DNA of 64,000 nucleotides from Ariolimax columbianus (Eukaryota > Mollusca > Gastropoda > Stylommatophora > Arionidae): assembly GCA_036924085.1 (NCBI GenBank), contig JAVGWX010000009.1, forward strand, positions 59,932,331 through 59,996,330, written 5' to 3'. Shown in pieces: positions 54,866 through 64,000 of this stretch. Numbering within the stretch: position 1 is the stretch's first letter; every line of letters begins with the position of its first letter. The position numbers and the translations under genes were made by a program. The notes beneath the pieces were generated by a model, which saw only the letters and a program-made list of their open reading frames with translations, was not told where the DNA came from and did no database searches.

Positions 54866-55265
54866 TCATTCACGTGGACACAGTAGGCTTCTTGTCAATA
54901 GGAGACGTTCTTTTTGGATGTCTTCTGTCCCTTCTTCCAGTTGTGCAGCTTTTGCGGCAGCCTGCGGGTCGGATTGATTCAGCTGGTTATTTGGCAGACT
55001 AGACGCATGCAACATACAAAATGCAGTCGAAAAAGTCGACATTAAAATCATTCCAAGACCGTAGTTTCAAGGACTATAAACACAACTGTTTGTGAAAAAA
55101 TATACGAAAAATACAGGGGCCGTTTTAAAGCTGACCAGGACCCCCATGTGCATTGTGGCCTTGGACACGTTGACCACTTTGCCCAGTGGATAATCCGGGC
55201 CTGGTTCAGGCCCCAAGCTGTTGCAGAAACGCCGTGCTTTACATAAAGAATTAATACGAAAGAAA
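54866..55265 (-). other. Possible host-gene exons (tentative)
   Basis: Minus strand, two stretches stand out from AT-rich surroundings by GC-rich codon-like composition. The first, about 55225-55120, reads LGPEPGPDYPLGKVVNVSKA and TMHMGVLVSF with mostly G/C third positions, and a CTG|GTCAGC could act as donor. The second begins after a possible acceptor (TGCATGCGTCTAG) near 55000 and reads LPNNQLNQSDPQAAAKAAQL, EEGTEDIQKERLL, with a stop near 54866. I do not recognise either peptide. They may be exons of one gene, an unknown mobile-element fragment, or chance. Confidence 0.25.
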
Positions 55266-55695
55266 TGTATAACCAAAACGTGTTAGAACAATTGATACGA
55301 ACTTCGGCGAATATAAATAAGGATATTTTTAAAAATTTGTTTTGTAATGAACACCTCGTCTGATAAATTAGTTGTGTAAGTACAACTAGGTTATTTCATT
55401 AACCAACGGTTCTGTGTAGAGCTGACAAACGTTACCTGTGTTTATAAGTTCGACATGGCTTTAAAATATTCATTACTTACCAAGTGTTTATTTACCTTTA
55501 GGTGTGTGTTATTTCCAAAGACATTGACAATTATTTGGAGACTGTAAACAGGAGAGGTAAGTTCCATATTATACACTGCTGTCGAGGATAACTTGTTACA
55601 CATTTCATTTAATTAGATTTTTTTTATATAGTGAGGTGTCATGCTAGCTTTCTCACTGTATTTTCCCCTAACAATAAGACATGTGCCCATTTTCA
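55266..55695. other. No gene recognised
   Basis: AT-rich DNA. Confidence 0.35.
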
Positions 55696-55699
55696 GCTG

Positions 55700-55785
55700 T
55701 GTCACCTGGAGCGATAACGAGAATTGAATCGGGTACCTTTGATGTGGAATGTAATGCTCTACCACTCCGCTGCTCAGATTCTACA
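55700..55785 (-). repeat. tRNA-like sequence, decayed SINE head
   Basis: The minus strand gives GAGCAGCGGAGTGGTAGAGC and, about 30 bases on, GGTACCCGATTCAATTCTCG, placed like tRNA A and B boxes, with GAGC and GCTC at the two ends. The anticodon arm does not fold convincingly, so I read it as a tRNA-derived repeat head and not a tRNA gene. Confidence 0.45.
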
Positions 55786-56485
55786 TAGAGCATGTAGAAC
55801 AAGAATAGTTGGAGTGATAACTGAGGTAGGTCAAAAACTAGTTATCTGCAAGTCAAAATGTCTTTCTTGTTTGTAGTACGCAATCAGATACCGAATGTAT
55901 CTGTTAAAATGTCTTTCTTGTTTTTAGTACGCAATCAAATAAAGAATGTATGTGTTAAATTTACGCTTTTCGAAAGAAAGCTGAAAGTTTCTAAATTTAT
56001 GTTATCTATTTTGAAAAATCAACCTGTCCATGCAGACTACTAGGAGCTAAATCTTTAATTAAGCGATGATCGCTATATAGATAAATAGTTTGCCCGTAGC
56101 ACACTTGATGTAGATTCACTCGCTCCGTCCGCTGAAGTTTTCCTTCTTGCTTGAACGGTGTCATCAAAATTCTGCAGCGTGCAGGTGTTCATTGACGTAA
56201 CAGTTCAATCATCTAACAGGTGTTATTAATTTCATTATATCGTCATTAATTCCCCCCCCCTCTCTCCCAAGCACGACCCCATCACCCTCGGCGCTCCATT
56301 ATTGCCAATTTAGTGTCAGCTAAAGTGTCATCTCCACGTTCAATGCCGTCTGCAATGGATCTATAACGTTCACTGTCTCTTTCCTTGATTTTAGAATCTT
56401 ACGAGGTTTTTCCCATTCCATCTATTAATGTTATCCTTCCACAAGGAAAAGCAATAGACACAAGAGGCTGTCATGGAAAAATAAG
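55786..56485. other. No gene recognised
   Basis: AT-rich, with a C-run at about 56253-56261 and a 43-bp repeat (AAAATGTCTTTCTTGTTTNTAG) occurring twice at 55855-55930. Confidence 0.4.
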
Positions 56486-56638
56486 ATTTAAAAAAAAACA
56501 CCTAACAAAACTAAGAACAGAATGGCCATAATGAGGAATATAGCTCGCCCAACATTGGGAGCTGACACGAGTTTCTTTTAAGAAACTATTCACAAGCTAT
56601 ATGATATATCTGAAACCAGCGGTAGAATATTAAGAAGA
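56486..56638 (+). pseudogene. RT thumb remnant of an RNase H-type LINE
   Basis: Plus-strand reading gives NRMAIMRNIARPTLGADTSF and, after a shift, KPAVEY. This is the block that in family 1 reads RMAIMRKLAGTSWGADEGIL and RPVLEYG. The sequence is too different for family 1 itself; it probably belongs to the same older family as 57636-58757. Confidence 0.5.
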
Positions 56639-56639
56639 G

Positions 56640-57215
56640 TCTTGGTTGACTCTTTTAACTTTTTTTTTCAATCTTGGTCTGTAGAACCTTCTGCAGAAGA
56701 CTTTTGCGTCACAAATTCTGTCCATCCAACTCATTCTTTGTTTTTGTTTACTTTTCAATATTTGTTTTTGTACGTCTACAACTGTGAGGACAGTTTTTAT
56801 TGGATCTTCTTTCTGTTTTACTTACTGTTTCTATTCTGCGGTAGCATCACATTTCAAACGCTTCCAACCTTTTCACATCCATGTCTCTGCTCCATACAGT
56901 GCAATTGGCCATGTGTGAATGGTGATTGTTCTTTTCCTATGTTCTATCCTGGTTTTCTTTGAGGTTACCAATTTCTATTGTTATTTGAACGCTTTGTCTT
57001 AATGTATGTCTTATTGCGTATATAATCTGTTATTGTTTCCCCTAAATATATAAATTTGTGTACTTGTTCGATTATTTCTCCCATGGTGATTGTATTCATT
57101 TTCCTATGTTGTTTGGTTGTCACTATAGAATTTGTCTTCAATGTATTCATGCCAAACTCTATGCCTGTGCTGTTATTTTTTTTTTCACGCAGCATTTTCA
57201 AATTTGATGGCATTA
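56640..57215 (-). pseudogene. Decayed RT post-palm region, second copy
   Basis: Minus frame 57213-56965 reads NTLKTNSIVTTKQHRKMNTI and GEIIEQVHKFIYLGETIT, the segment after the RT palm, paralogous to 41526-41632. Further downstream on the minus strand are traces such as ALYGAETW near 56890. No continuous frame remains. Confidence 0.6.
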
Positions 57216-57630
57216 ACTTTCAAACCATTGACCATATTAAAACTTCAAACAACATATTCCATAATCATCTCAAAATATACGTTAAAGAGATTAAAATATG
57301 TGATATGAAAAATCGCACGGAAAGAGGACAATTAAAGAGAAACCACTTTACTAAAATCAAAAGTTTTAGCAAGAAGAGACCCAATCATATGCCAGACAGT
57401 GGTTAATGTCCTAAACAAAAATAAAAAATCCCCCACGCCCATAAAAATAAATCTCACTGAGATTGTAGAGGTAGAAACTACAGACTGAATAGAAAGACAC
57501 GGAAAACGGAAATATTTGGAATCGAAATTTATAACAGAAGAATGTCTTGGGAGAGTCTAACTGCAAGAAACATACACACTTATATATATATTTTTATACA
57601 TATATATATATATTATTCTTCTTTGCGTTC
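57216..57630. other. No gene recognised
   Basis: AT-rich, ending in a short (TA)n at about 57580-57612. Confidence 0.35.
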
Positions 57631-57635
57631 GGTTT

Positions 57636-58757
57636 CGTATGCTCGTTTTATGCCACCAGATGGGCTGCATCCATGAAGTGACACGTCAGTCGCAGGTCCT
57701 CAATGGTTTCCCCACAGTTTGTATTGTATGTTTCTCTCCTCGGACCAGGACTTCTCATGGGAGCCTTGGTGCAGTGGACATGTTTGCAGGATGTGTTCTG
57801 GAGTCTGGGGTCCTCTCTGACATGTGCATTGCACTCAGTCTGTGCTGCTTTAATTTTACGCCGATGTGCATTTAGTGTGCAATGACCTGTTCTGAGGCGA
57901 AAAATTGTGGTAGACTGTTTGCTATTAAGTCTATTGTTTGGGTCATGTGGGTATTTACTGTTTGTTCTCTCTATCCACTGTTGTTTATATTGTTTTTGGA
58001 TGTTTGCCTTGACTTCTGACAGTGACACTGGGTGGGTGAATTGTTCTCTCTGTCTTCCCTCCCTGTCTAGCCTGTCCGCCCATTCATTCCCAGGTATGCC
58101 ACAGTGAGCTGGAATCTACTGGAGGGTGATTTTATTGTGGTCTGAGAGTTTGTTTAGTTGATATATCAGTTCCCTTTCCATACTATTTCGTGGTTCTCTT
58201 TGTATGGCCTGCAAAATTTCCATGCAGTCATACAAAAACACTATTATGTTATCCTTTAATCCCTTTTCATCCAATAGTTTGACTGCTTCAATTATTGCCT
58301 GTTGCTCTGTTCATAGATTTGTCGAGGGCTCCCCGGCAGCACTTGCTTTTTCTATAACGGTTCCATCCTGCAGAAATATGACGGGAGTCCCGCCCCTCCT
58401 TTCTTCAATGCTTCCTCTGATGATCCATCTGTGTAGACGTGCGTCCACATGGGTTGAGGATAGGTGTCTCCGATATGCTTTAGGGTTTTTTCTCTCAATG
58501 CATGGTCTGATTCTTCCACCTTTCTATCGATACCTGGTATTTTCGCTTCCATCTTGAAGTTGGGCTGTTGGTCTGTATTTTCATATACTTCTATCCTTTC
58601 CCATGTCTTTGGATATTTTGATATGATCTCACTGTTCCTGGCTGTAATGGCTTTTGATAGATGATTAAAGCTTGTTCTTTTTATGCTGTTTTTTGTTAAT
58701 TCATTGACTTTTCCCTGCATTGGATGTTTATTCATACGCTTGTATTTGTCTGTCAGG
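57636..58757 (-). pseudogene. RNase H-type non-LTR element, second family, 3' part
   Basis: Minus strand. From about 58757 the connection region reads [20 protein letters not shown], then [20 protein letters not shown] near 58440-58380, the first RNase H motif. After broken sequence (58350-58030), frame 58028-57648 has QQWIERTNSKYPHDPNNRLN, FRLRTGHCTLNAH and a cysteine-rich end, the zinc-tail region. The protein is clearly different from family 1. The 5' side is cut at 58757, exactly where a 480-bp TA-rich tract begins. Confidence 0.75.
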
Positions 58758-58761
58758 TTTA

Positions 58762-58822
<61 letters not shown>

Positions 58823-58831
58823 TATATATAT

Positions 58832-58862
<31 letters not shown>

Positions 58863-58902
58863 TTCATACATATATATATATATATATATTCATATATATT
58901 CA

Positions 58903-58942
<40 letters not shown>

Positions 58943-59038
58943 TATATGTATATATATATATAAATATTCATATATGTATATATATATATATATATATAAA
59001 TATTCATTATATATATATATATATATATATATGAATAC

Positions 59039-59110
<72 letters not shown>

Positions 59111-59113
59111 CAC

Positions 59114-59147
<34 letters not shown>

Positions 59148-59205
59148 ACATGTATATATATATATATATATATATACATATTTACACATATATATACACA
59201 CACAC

Positions 59206-59240
<35 letters not shown>

Positions 59241-59245
59241 TACAT
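58758..59245. repeat. Long TA/TATATACA/TTCATATA compound microsatellite
   Basis: About 480 bp of TA repeats with TTCATATATG, AAATATTCA, CACATG and CACACA interruptions. Frames with Tyr-Ile repeats are compositional. Confidence 0.97.
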
Positions 59246-59840
59246 ACATATATGGCTAAGCCAACAAAGCTGATTACGTAGAAGCTGGTGCAGACTACCA
59301 ATTATCGACTAACTACATTCGCTGGTCATAGGTCATTTCCGCTGTTTTCATTTCTTTTAATTTCACAGTGTAATTTTTCATCTCCTTGTGTTACAGTTCA
59401 AAATTATGACTGTGGCGTCAAATATATGGAGTAAGACAACGACAAAAAGAATCCAATGCTCAAGGAAGTATCTTCTGTCACTGCAATCTAAATCGCCATT
59501 TAACCCATATAAATACAGTGACGTGTGTCAGTTAACTAACATCGTTGGTCAAAAAGGTGGTAGGTACACACAACAGTCAGAGCTCAAGAAACTATCAAGA
59601 GGGAAATAGGGATGCCTAGGGAGGAGTAAACGCTGCAGCAAGGGTGAATCGCGTACGCTGAAAACCTGCAGACGAAGATGACATGAAGTAATGCAAAATG
59701 ACGGCTGTGTACATAGTCAAGTTCCGTATCAGACCACACGGAGAGAGATAGGCTCCGCCAGGTGTGTAGTAGCCCAAGACACCTTTATTGCAGAAAACAG
59801 TTAGGGAGAACAACAAGACCAACCCATCCAGACAGAAACT
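59246..59840. other. Probable 5' region of the following non-LTR element
   Basis: No domain can be assigned before 59840. It lies directly upstream of the endonuclease start and may hold its 5' UTR and leader. Confidence 0.35.
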
Positions 59841-60146
59841 CAGAACACGAGACGTCATTATTACCACGTGGAATATGAGAACATTAAGACAGGTGGCCAA
59901 ACTGAACAAACTCTCACATGAAATACTTAGGTATTGATGGGACGTACTAGGTGTTTGCGAGACAAGACGGACTGGTTTTGGAAATACGAGCACAGTTGTC
60001 ATATATTCCACCATAGCTGAGCGGAAAGTACTCATCAACAGGGTGTGGGTTTCCTGATCCATAACAAGAACAAACATACAGTGCTAGAATTCCACCCCAA
60101 ATCCAATAGGTTCATGCATGGCCAACTGTTATAGAAGGCAGTTGGA
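59840..60146 (+). pseudogene. Non-LTR endonuclease, N-terminal part
   Basis: Plus-strand reading from about 59848 gives DVIITTWNMRTLRQVAKLNK, LSHEILRY, a stop, then WDVLGVCETRRTGFGNTSTV. This is the start of an apurinic-type endonuclease (TWN.RTL.......L..E......DVLGL.E.R..G.G) as found in RTE/CR1-like elements of invertebrates. Motif Asn and Glu positions are visible (TWN, CE). The frame is shifted and interrupted, then cut at 60146 by a DNA element. Its continuation is at 63697-64000. Confidence 0.75.
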
Positions 60147-60172
60147 CTCATCGGATAAATACCCATGAAACG

Positions 60173-60430
60173 TCACTTGTATGAGCCAACTAAATTACAA
60201 AACTCATCTTCACTCATATTGTGCCAAGATTTATAATCAATCCAAGCATTATCCACACCAAGAAATAAAACAAATTTTCTGTACAAAACACAACAGATCA
60301 TCGTTGAAAGTGATTCTGTCACATTATCCTGCTCTGAAATAAACTGAATGCCCAACTTGTTTTCTATATGTATGGTATACAACAACCAGCGCTCATAATG
60401 AAACCAGTCTTTTGAAATGACTACCATTTC
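60173..60430 (-). pseudogene. Unidentified coding remnant at the left end of element X
   Basis: 84 open codons on the minus strand (KDWFHYERWLLYTIHIENKL, VLFLGVDNAWIDYKSWHNMS). The region is also the part conserved in the 301-bp derivative, where the frame is broken. I do not recognise the domain. It reads towards the left terminus, so it could be the C-terminus of an element protein. Confidence 0.35.
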
Positions 60431-61689
60431 ATGACAGTGAGTATTTTTTGAAACAACATGTTCCCACTGTTTTACGAAATCTGTTTAGCTTCAACCCAAA
60501 GCGCACGAGTTTTGAACAGTACGTTCTATATGTAGTTAAAAATTGTGTCAGCAAGTACATATGTGTAACAGATCAAGCGAAGAAGATGAGGTTCGGAACC
60601 TTATTCTTTGGCGCAAAAAAAAGTACTGGGGAGGTATTGGCAATGGTGTAGAAAACTAGGATCAACGCAACGCCATCCTCTGATGCCTATATTATTATTA
60701 TTATATATATATATACATAAACATGAAAGGAAAATATATTTCACATAAGTAAGTTGATCCAAGAGCATGGTCATATATTTTTATGACTGCCACCTTACCA
60801 TTCTCAATTAATTCCAATTGAACACGTTTGGGGAAAACTTACGGGGGAAGTGCCGCCTAGAATCTGGTCTAAATGCGTTTTGTTTGGTAAATTGAATTTT
60901 GTTGGGCTATTGGGAAAGTATAGTCAATCTTCTTTCAATTACAACTTGATTTTGATGTCTCGAATCAGAAGTTTTTAAGATATAGACTGTCAACAGTCCC
61001 CAAAATGAAAAAAAAATTCAAAATGGCTGCCAGTTACTAGTTTTCCATTATTACTCCCTAGAATTTAGTTTTCACAATAAACAATGAGAGGTTTTTAAGC
61101 TCCCTTAAGAAAATGTAATATATTGAGTACTTCCCACTTAATGCATATTGCAAGATGTGTTAGTCACATTTTCTGCTTACACAAATTGTAATTTACAAAG
61201 AAAAACAGTTTTGTAAGAATTTTGAGAAATAAAATCATGTCTTGACGCAAAGATAAGACAGAAAGTTAATAGAAGATGTAAGTTCTTTGTTGATCAAAGG
61301 AGCAGATGTCAAACTATGTGACAATTCAATTAGTGAACTGTAGGATTAGTCTGGTGATTACGTTCTAGTAAACTTAACAACATCAACATTTAATCGTTTT
61401 AAAGTTCACTGGGTCAGAAATAAAAAAGATGGAAATGGTATGATTTAGTCAATCATATTTAATTTTAAATGAAGATGACAATGTTCATGAAAAGTAGAAT
61501 AATTGGCATTAGAATACTACATTTTTTTAAAATAGTTACAGAACTTCTTTGTCCCTTTTGTTATTCCAATGCACAATTGCTAGAGACAAAGACGAAGAGC
61601 ATAGGTAGTGAGTTTGGGTTTCATTGTAGCAGAAACAATTATAATATACATCATTTTCTTCATGTAATCAAATATATGTGGGTAATTTA

Positions 61690-62230
61690 TGTGTGAATTC
61701 AATAAACTGGTGGGCTGTATTAGCATTGACGTGTGTTGGAGGAGGGCTTAAAGACCTGCATTTGTTCTGTGGTGTTATGAGCTTGTCACTACCAATTTAG
61801 AAAAACAGCCACAACAAATGGTGTCTATATAAAGGAAGCTGTAGCAGATGAAACTGTTCATACAAACATACCAGTAACCTATCTGATGTTGTTATGGCTA
61901 ATATTAAACCAGTATTTTAGGACCGAGATAGAAATGAACTACTAAAATGTGTCTTGAAGGAAATACACAAAATACACTGTTATCTTGAAATTATGTCTCA
62001 AGAATAACCATTGTCTAACTGTTGGGAAAGCTGTTGTTGCTATTCCAGTTTCTGTTCATAATGATGGGACAAAATCTCTGTTGGTAATGGAGGAAATGGA
62101 ATTACATACTTGCAGGTATGTATGTGAACACACGAACATTTTGTCGCAAAAAAAGAACACCGAGAAAAGCTATTAAGGAATCTTATAATGTGCCAGGGGG
62201 CAATAAGAAGTAGAATATTTGTACTGGATG
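61690..62230 (+). pseudogene. Transposase-like coding remnant inside element X
   Basis: Plus-strand reading shows INWWAVLALTCVGGGLKDLH, LFCGVMSLSLP, then in another frame SDVVMANIKPVF and later VGKAVVAIPVSVHNDGTKSL. The arrangement (N..AV......G.G...L..FC..M..P, then an I.P.F block and a LL.KC-like block) reminds me of proteins of a widespread invertebrate DNA transposon group, but I recall this only as a pattern. Frames are broken by several stops. The assignment is tentative. Confidence 0.35.
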
Positions 62231-63696
62231 AATGGCATGCTCTTACTGAAGAGCTTATATATCGGGATGGAGGTCATTCATAAGAATCAAGAATCAGAAT
62301 ATGGTAACAATTAAAAGTGTCCTAAACTTTTCGCTGAAAACCGCCATTTACGTACGGTGTGTGTGATCTCTTTTTTATTCTTGAAGCAATTGTCCTTTAA
62401 CTTTGCACATATATACTAAATAACAATAGCCTAGTTGTTAACTATCGAAATCATGCTATCTTGCTATGTGTAAAAGTTATTATAATTTGGAGTATAAACT
62501 TTTTTGACAAAATTGACTAAATTTTCATAAAAACACAATCGAAAAAAAACCTACCTTTCACTGCAGTTTATAATGAAGGGATAATCGTGAATATCGTAAA
62601 TGAAGTGTGTATGATCAAAGACACTGGAGAAATTGCTTGCAGAGTTTTACCTTTTTATCTAATAGTTCAGTAGTTTTTTTTTTGGATAATTACGTTTTAA
62701 ATTATCATTTAGAATGCTACACAAGATTTACAATAATTTGTATCATTTTGTAGGGTGATGATCTTTACAGCACCTGTATCATTTTAATTTGGATATATCA
62801 ATTTTTAATAAAGTAACAACGATTATAAAAATATCCCTGTTCTCCCCCAGGTAGGTGGCACGCCGTAGAGGACAAATAGCAGCTGAAAATAAACTCGCAA
62901 ACTATGCTATATGAATGAACTAAATTTGCAGCTTTCTTAAATATAAATAAATATTATTGGGCTAAATGTCAGGACCATCTCTTGAAAGAGAAAGATAGCT
63001 TTTGAAAAAAAAAGCGGACTATCGTTCTTTATTCCGAGAGCAGTCATCAAAGTGCTGGAATCATCCGATTATGATTAAGTGAAAAATTAACCCATTGGTT
63101 TGCTTTCTGAGAAATATAAGTTTCCATCACTTTCGCTAAAAGGTCATATTCAGGGCAACCTCAATCAGCTAGAAGATGAATCTTAGAACTGACTTATAAT
63201 CATTTATTGTTTGCTCCAGCATCTATTTATAAAACTGAACCAATCTATCTGAAGTATCTCCTTTTTATGTTCTATATATCGTGTGCTTTTACATGTTCAC
63301 ACATTTGTTTCAACGAAATGTCCAGTTACTTCTTACAGCTTATAAAACACATTAACTACATTACAAAAATGCATTATGGGGAACCTAATGTAGAAAATCT
63401 CATTCGAATTGGAGAAACACTTATGTCTAAAGAAAGACATTGTTTTTTAAATGTCAACAAATGTCAATGGAACTAGCCGTGTTAAGAAAATGGCATTAGC
63501 TGACACAATGTAAATTATTTAGTCATTGCGACATTAAAAAGGTAAGTTCACGTGCAAAAATAATCACGCATTTCAGTGTAAGTGTTGTTGAGATATTAGG
63601 CGGCAATTGACGGCAATAATTGTAAATGGGACAATAGTTAACGCATGAAAATTTCGTCATTTAGTCGTTGGTCTTTCAAGGGGGATTTTCCGTGAG

Positions 63697-64000
63697 TCGG
63701 GAGGTCTATCTAAAGTAGGTCATGGCTCATAACTAAGATTAAAGGCATCACCTTTTAATATAACGGTGATTCAGGCATATGCCCCCGCAACAGACTACGA
63801 GGGGGAGGACGTTGCGTCTTTTATGACCAGTTACAGAAGTGTATCAACAATACCCACAAGAAAGACATCCTCATAGTGCTGGGTGACTGGAACGCAAAAG
63901 TTGACTCGGTCTCGTCAGAAACTTTGCCGGACACATATGCACCCTTTTGTAACAAATTTTAAAACGTGAGAGGGCATAGGATACTAGAAAGTGCCGAATA
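63697..64000 (+). pseudogene. Non-LTR endonuclease, continuation
   Basis: After the right end of element X the plus strand reads LKASPFNITVIQAYAPATDY (about 63747-63806), then FYDQLQKCINNTHKKDILIV, LGDWNAKVDS and RGHRILES, the central endonuclease motifs (ITVIQ.YAPT.D, DILVV.GDWNAKVG). The catalytic GDWNAK motif is intact. The frame is not continuous, with a shift near 63806-63815 and a stop near 63960. The sequence runs off the window. Confidence 0.8.

Larger units (their letters stand above)
60147..63696. mobile_element. 3.55-kb DNA-transposon-like insertion (element X)
   Basis: The ends form imperfect inverted repeats: left 60147-60176 (CTCATCGGATAAATACCCAT plus GAAACGTCAC), right 63671-63696, whose complement begins CTCACGGAAAATCCCCCTTG. 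These are the same termini as in the 301-bp element at 5953-6253. The insertion separates two halves of one endonuclease frame. Inside are coding remnants on both strands and much AT-rich DNA. I saw no clear target duplication and cannot name the superfamily. Confidence 0.65.

Noticed and set aside
55700..55785. Functional tRNA gene
   Set aside because: The boxes are present, but the anticodon and T arms do not fold properly; it fits a decayed SINE head better.
58683..59273. Long Tyr-Ile repeat proteins in the TA tracts (also 41526-41804 and 54512-54724)
   Set aside because: Translation of TA microsatellites.

Overview
The window looks like repeat-dominated intergenic DNA from an animal, most likely an invertebrate and plausibly a gastropod mollusc. 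It has no dense ORF layout, no operons and no bacterial signals. Instead it carries many broken non-LTR retrotransposons, tRNA-headed SINE-like repeats, mariner-type DNA transposon pieces, long (TA)n and (GATA)n tracts and several minisatellites. The reverse transcriptases resemble Jockey-, I/RNase H-, RTE- and CR1/L2-type elements I know from mollusc assemblies; the species call is an inference. I find no host gene I would defend. The best candidate is a pair of exon-like stretches at 54866-55265. 

Layout. 1-2995: on the minus strand, a chimeric rDNA-derived block made of 5' spacer-like DNA, two thirds of an 18S gene, scrambled 18S/28S junction pieces, the 28S 3' end and post-28S spacer. 3-8 kb: a tRNA-type SINE, an RNase H element remnant, a 30-bp array, a 301-bp inverted-repeat DNA element (5953-6253) and an RT tail. 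8.1-12.9 kb: a decayed Jockey-like element (plus strand) into which a young RNase H-type LINE (family 1 copy A, minus strand) has inserted with a 12-bp target duplication. 13-25 kb: SINEs, a long-TIR mariner-type MITE, RTE-like fragments, minisatellites and a GATA/AGGAT/GT simple-repeat block. 25.3-27.7 kb: family 1 copy B, the longest reading frames of the window. 28-42 kb: SINEs, a mariner transposase piece, RT tails and amplified SINE parts. 42.1-43.7 kb: family 1 copy C. 45-52.9 kb: minisatellites; a 46-bp array has received a SINE and a 28S-headed retroposon, and the latter was itself hit by family 1 copy D. 53-60 kb: Jockey tail, arrays, RT and RNase H remnants, long TA tracts. 59.8-64 kb: a non-LTR endonuclease frame split by a ~3.55-kb DNA-transposon-like insertion. 

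How the parts work together. Family 1 (copies A-D) supplies an RT, an RNase H and a (GAA)n-tailed 3' end. A 28S-headed retroposon ends in nearly the same 3' sequence and tail, which suggests that the LINE machinery mobilises rRNA-derived RNA in trans. SINE-A copies also end in GAA-type tails. The 60-kb DNA element and its 301-bp relative at 6 kb share ends and left-end sequence, as in an autonomous/non-autonomous pair. Homologies were recognised by eye, boundaries are approximate unless a target duplication is quoted, and no alignment or database search was run.
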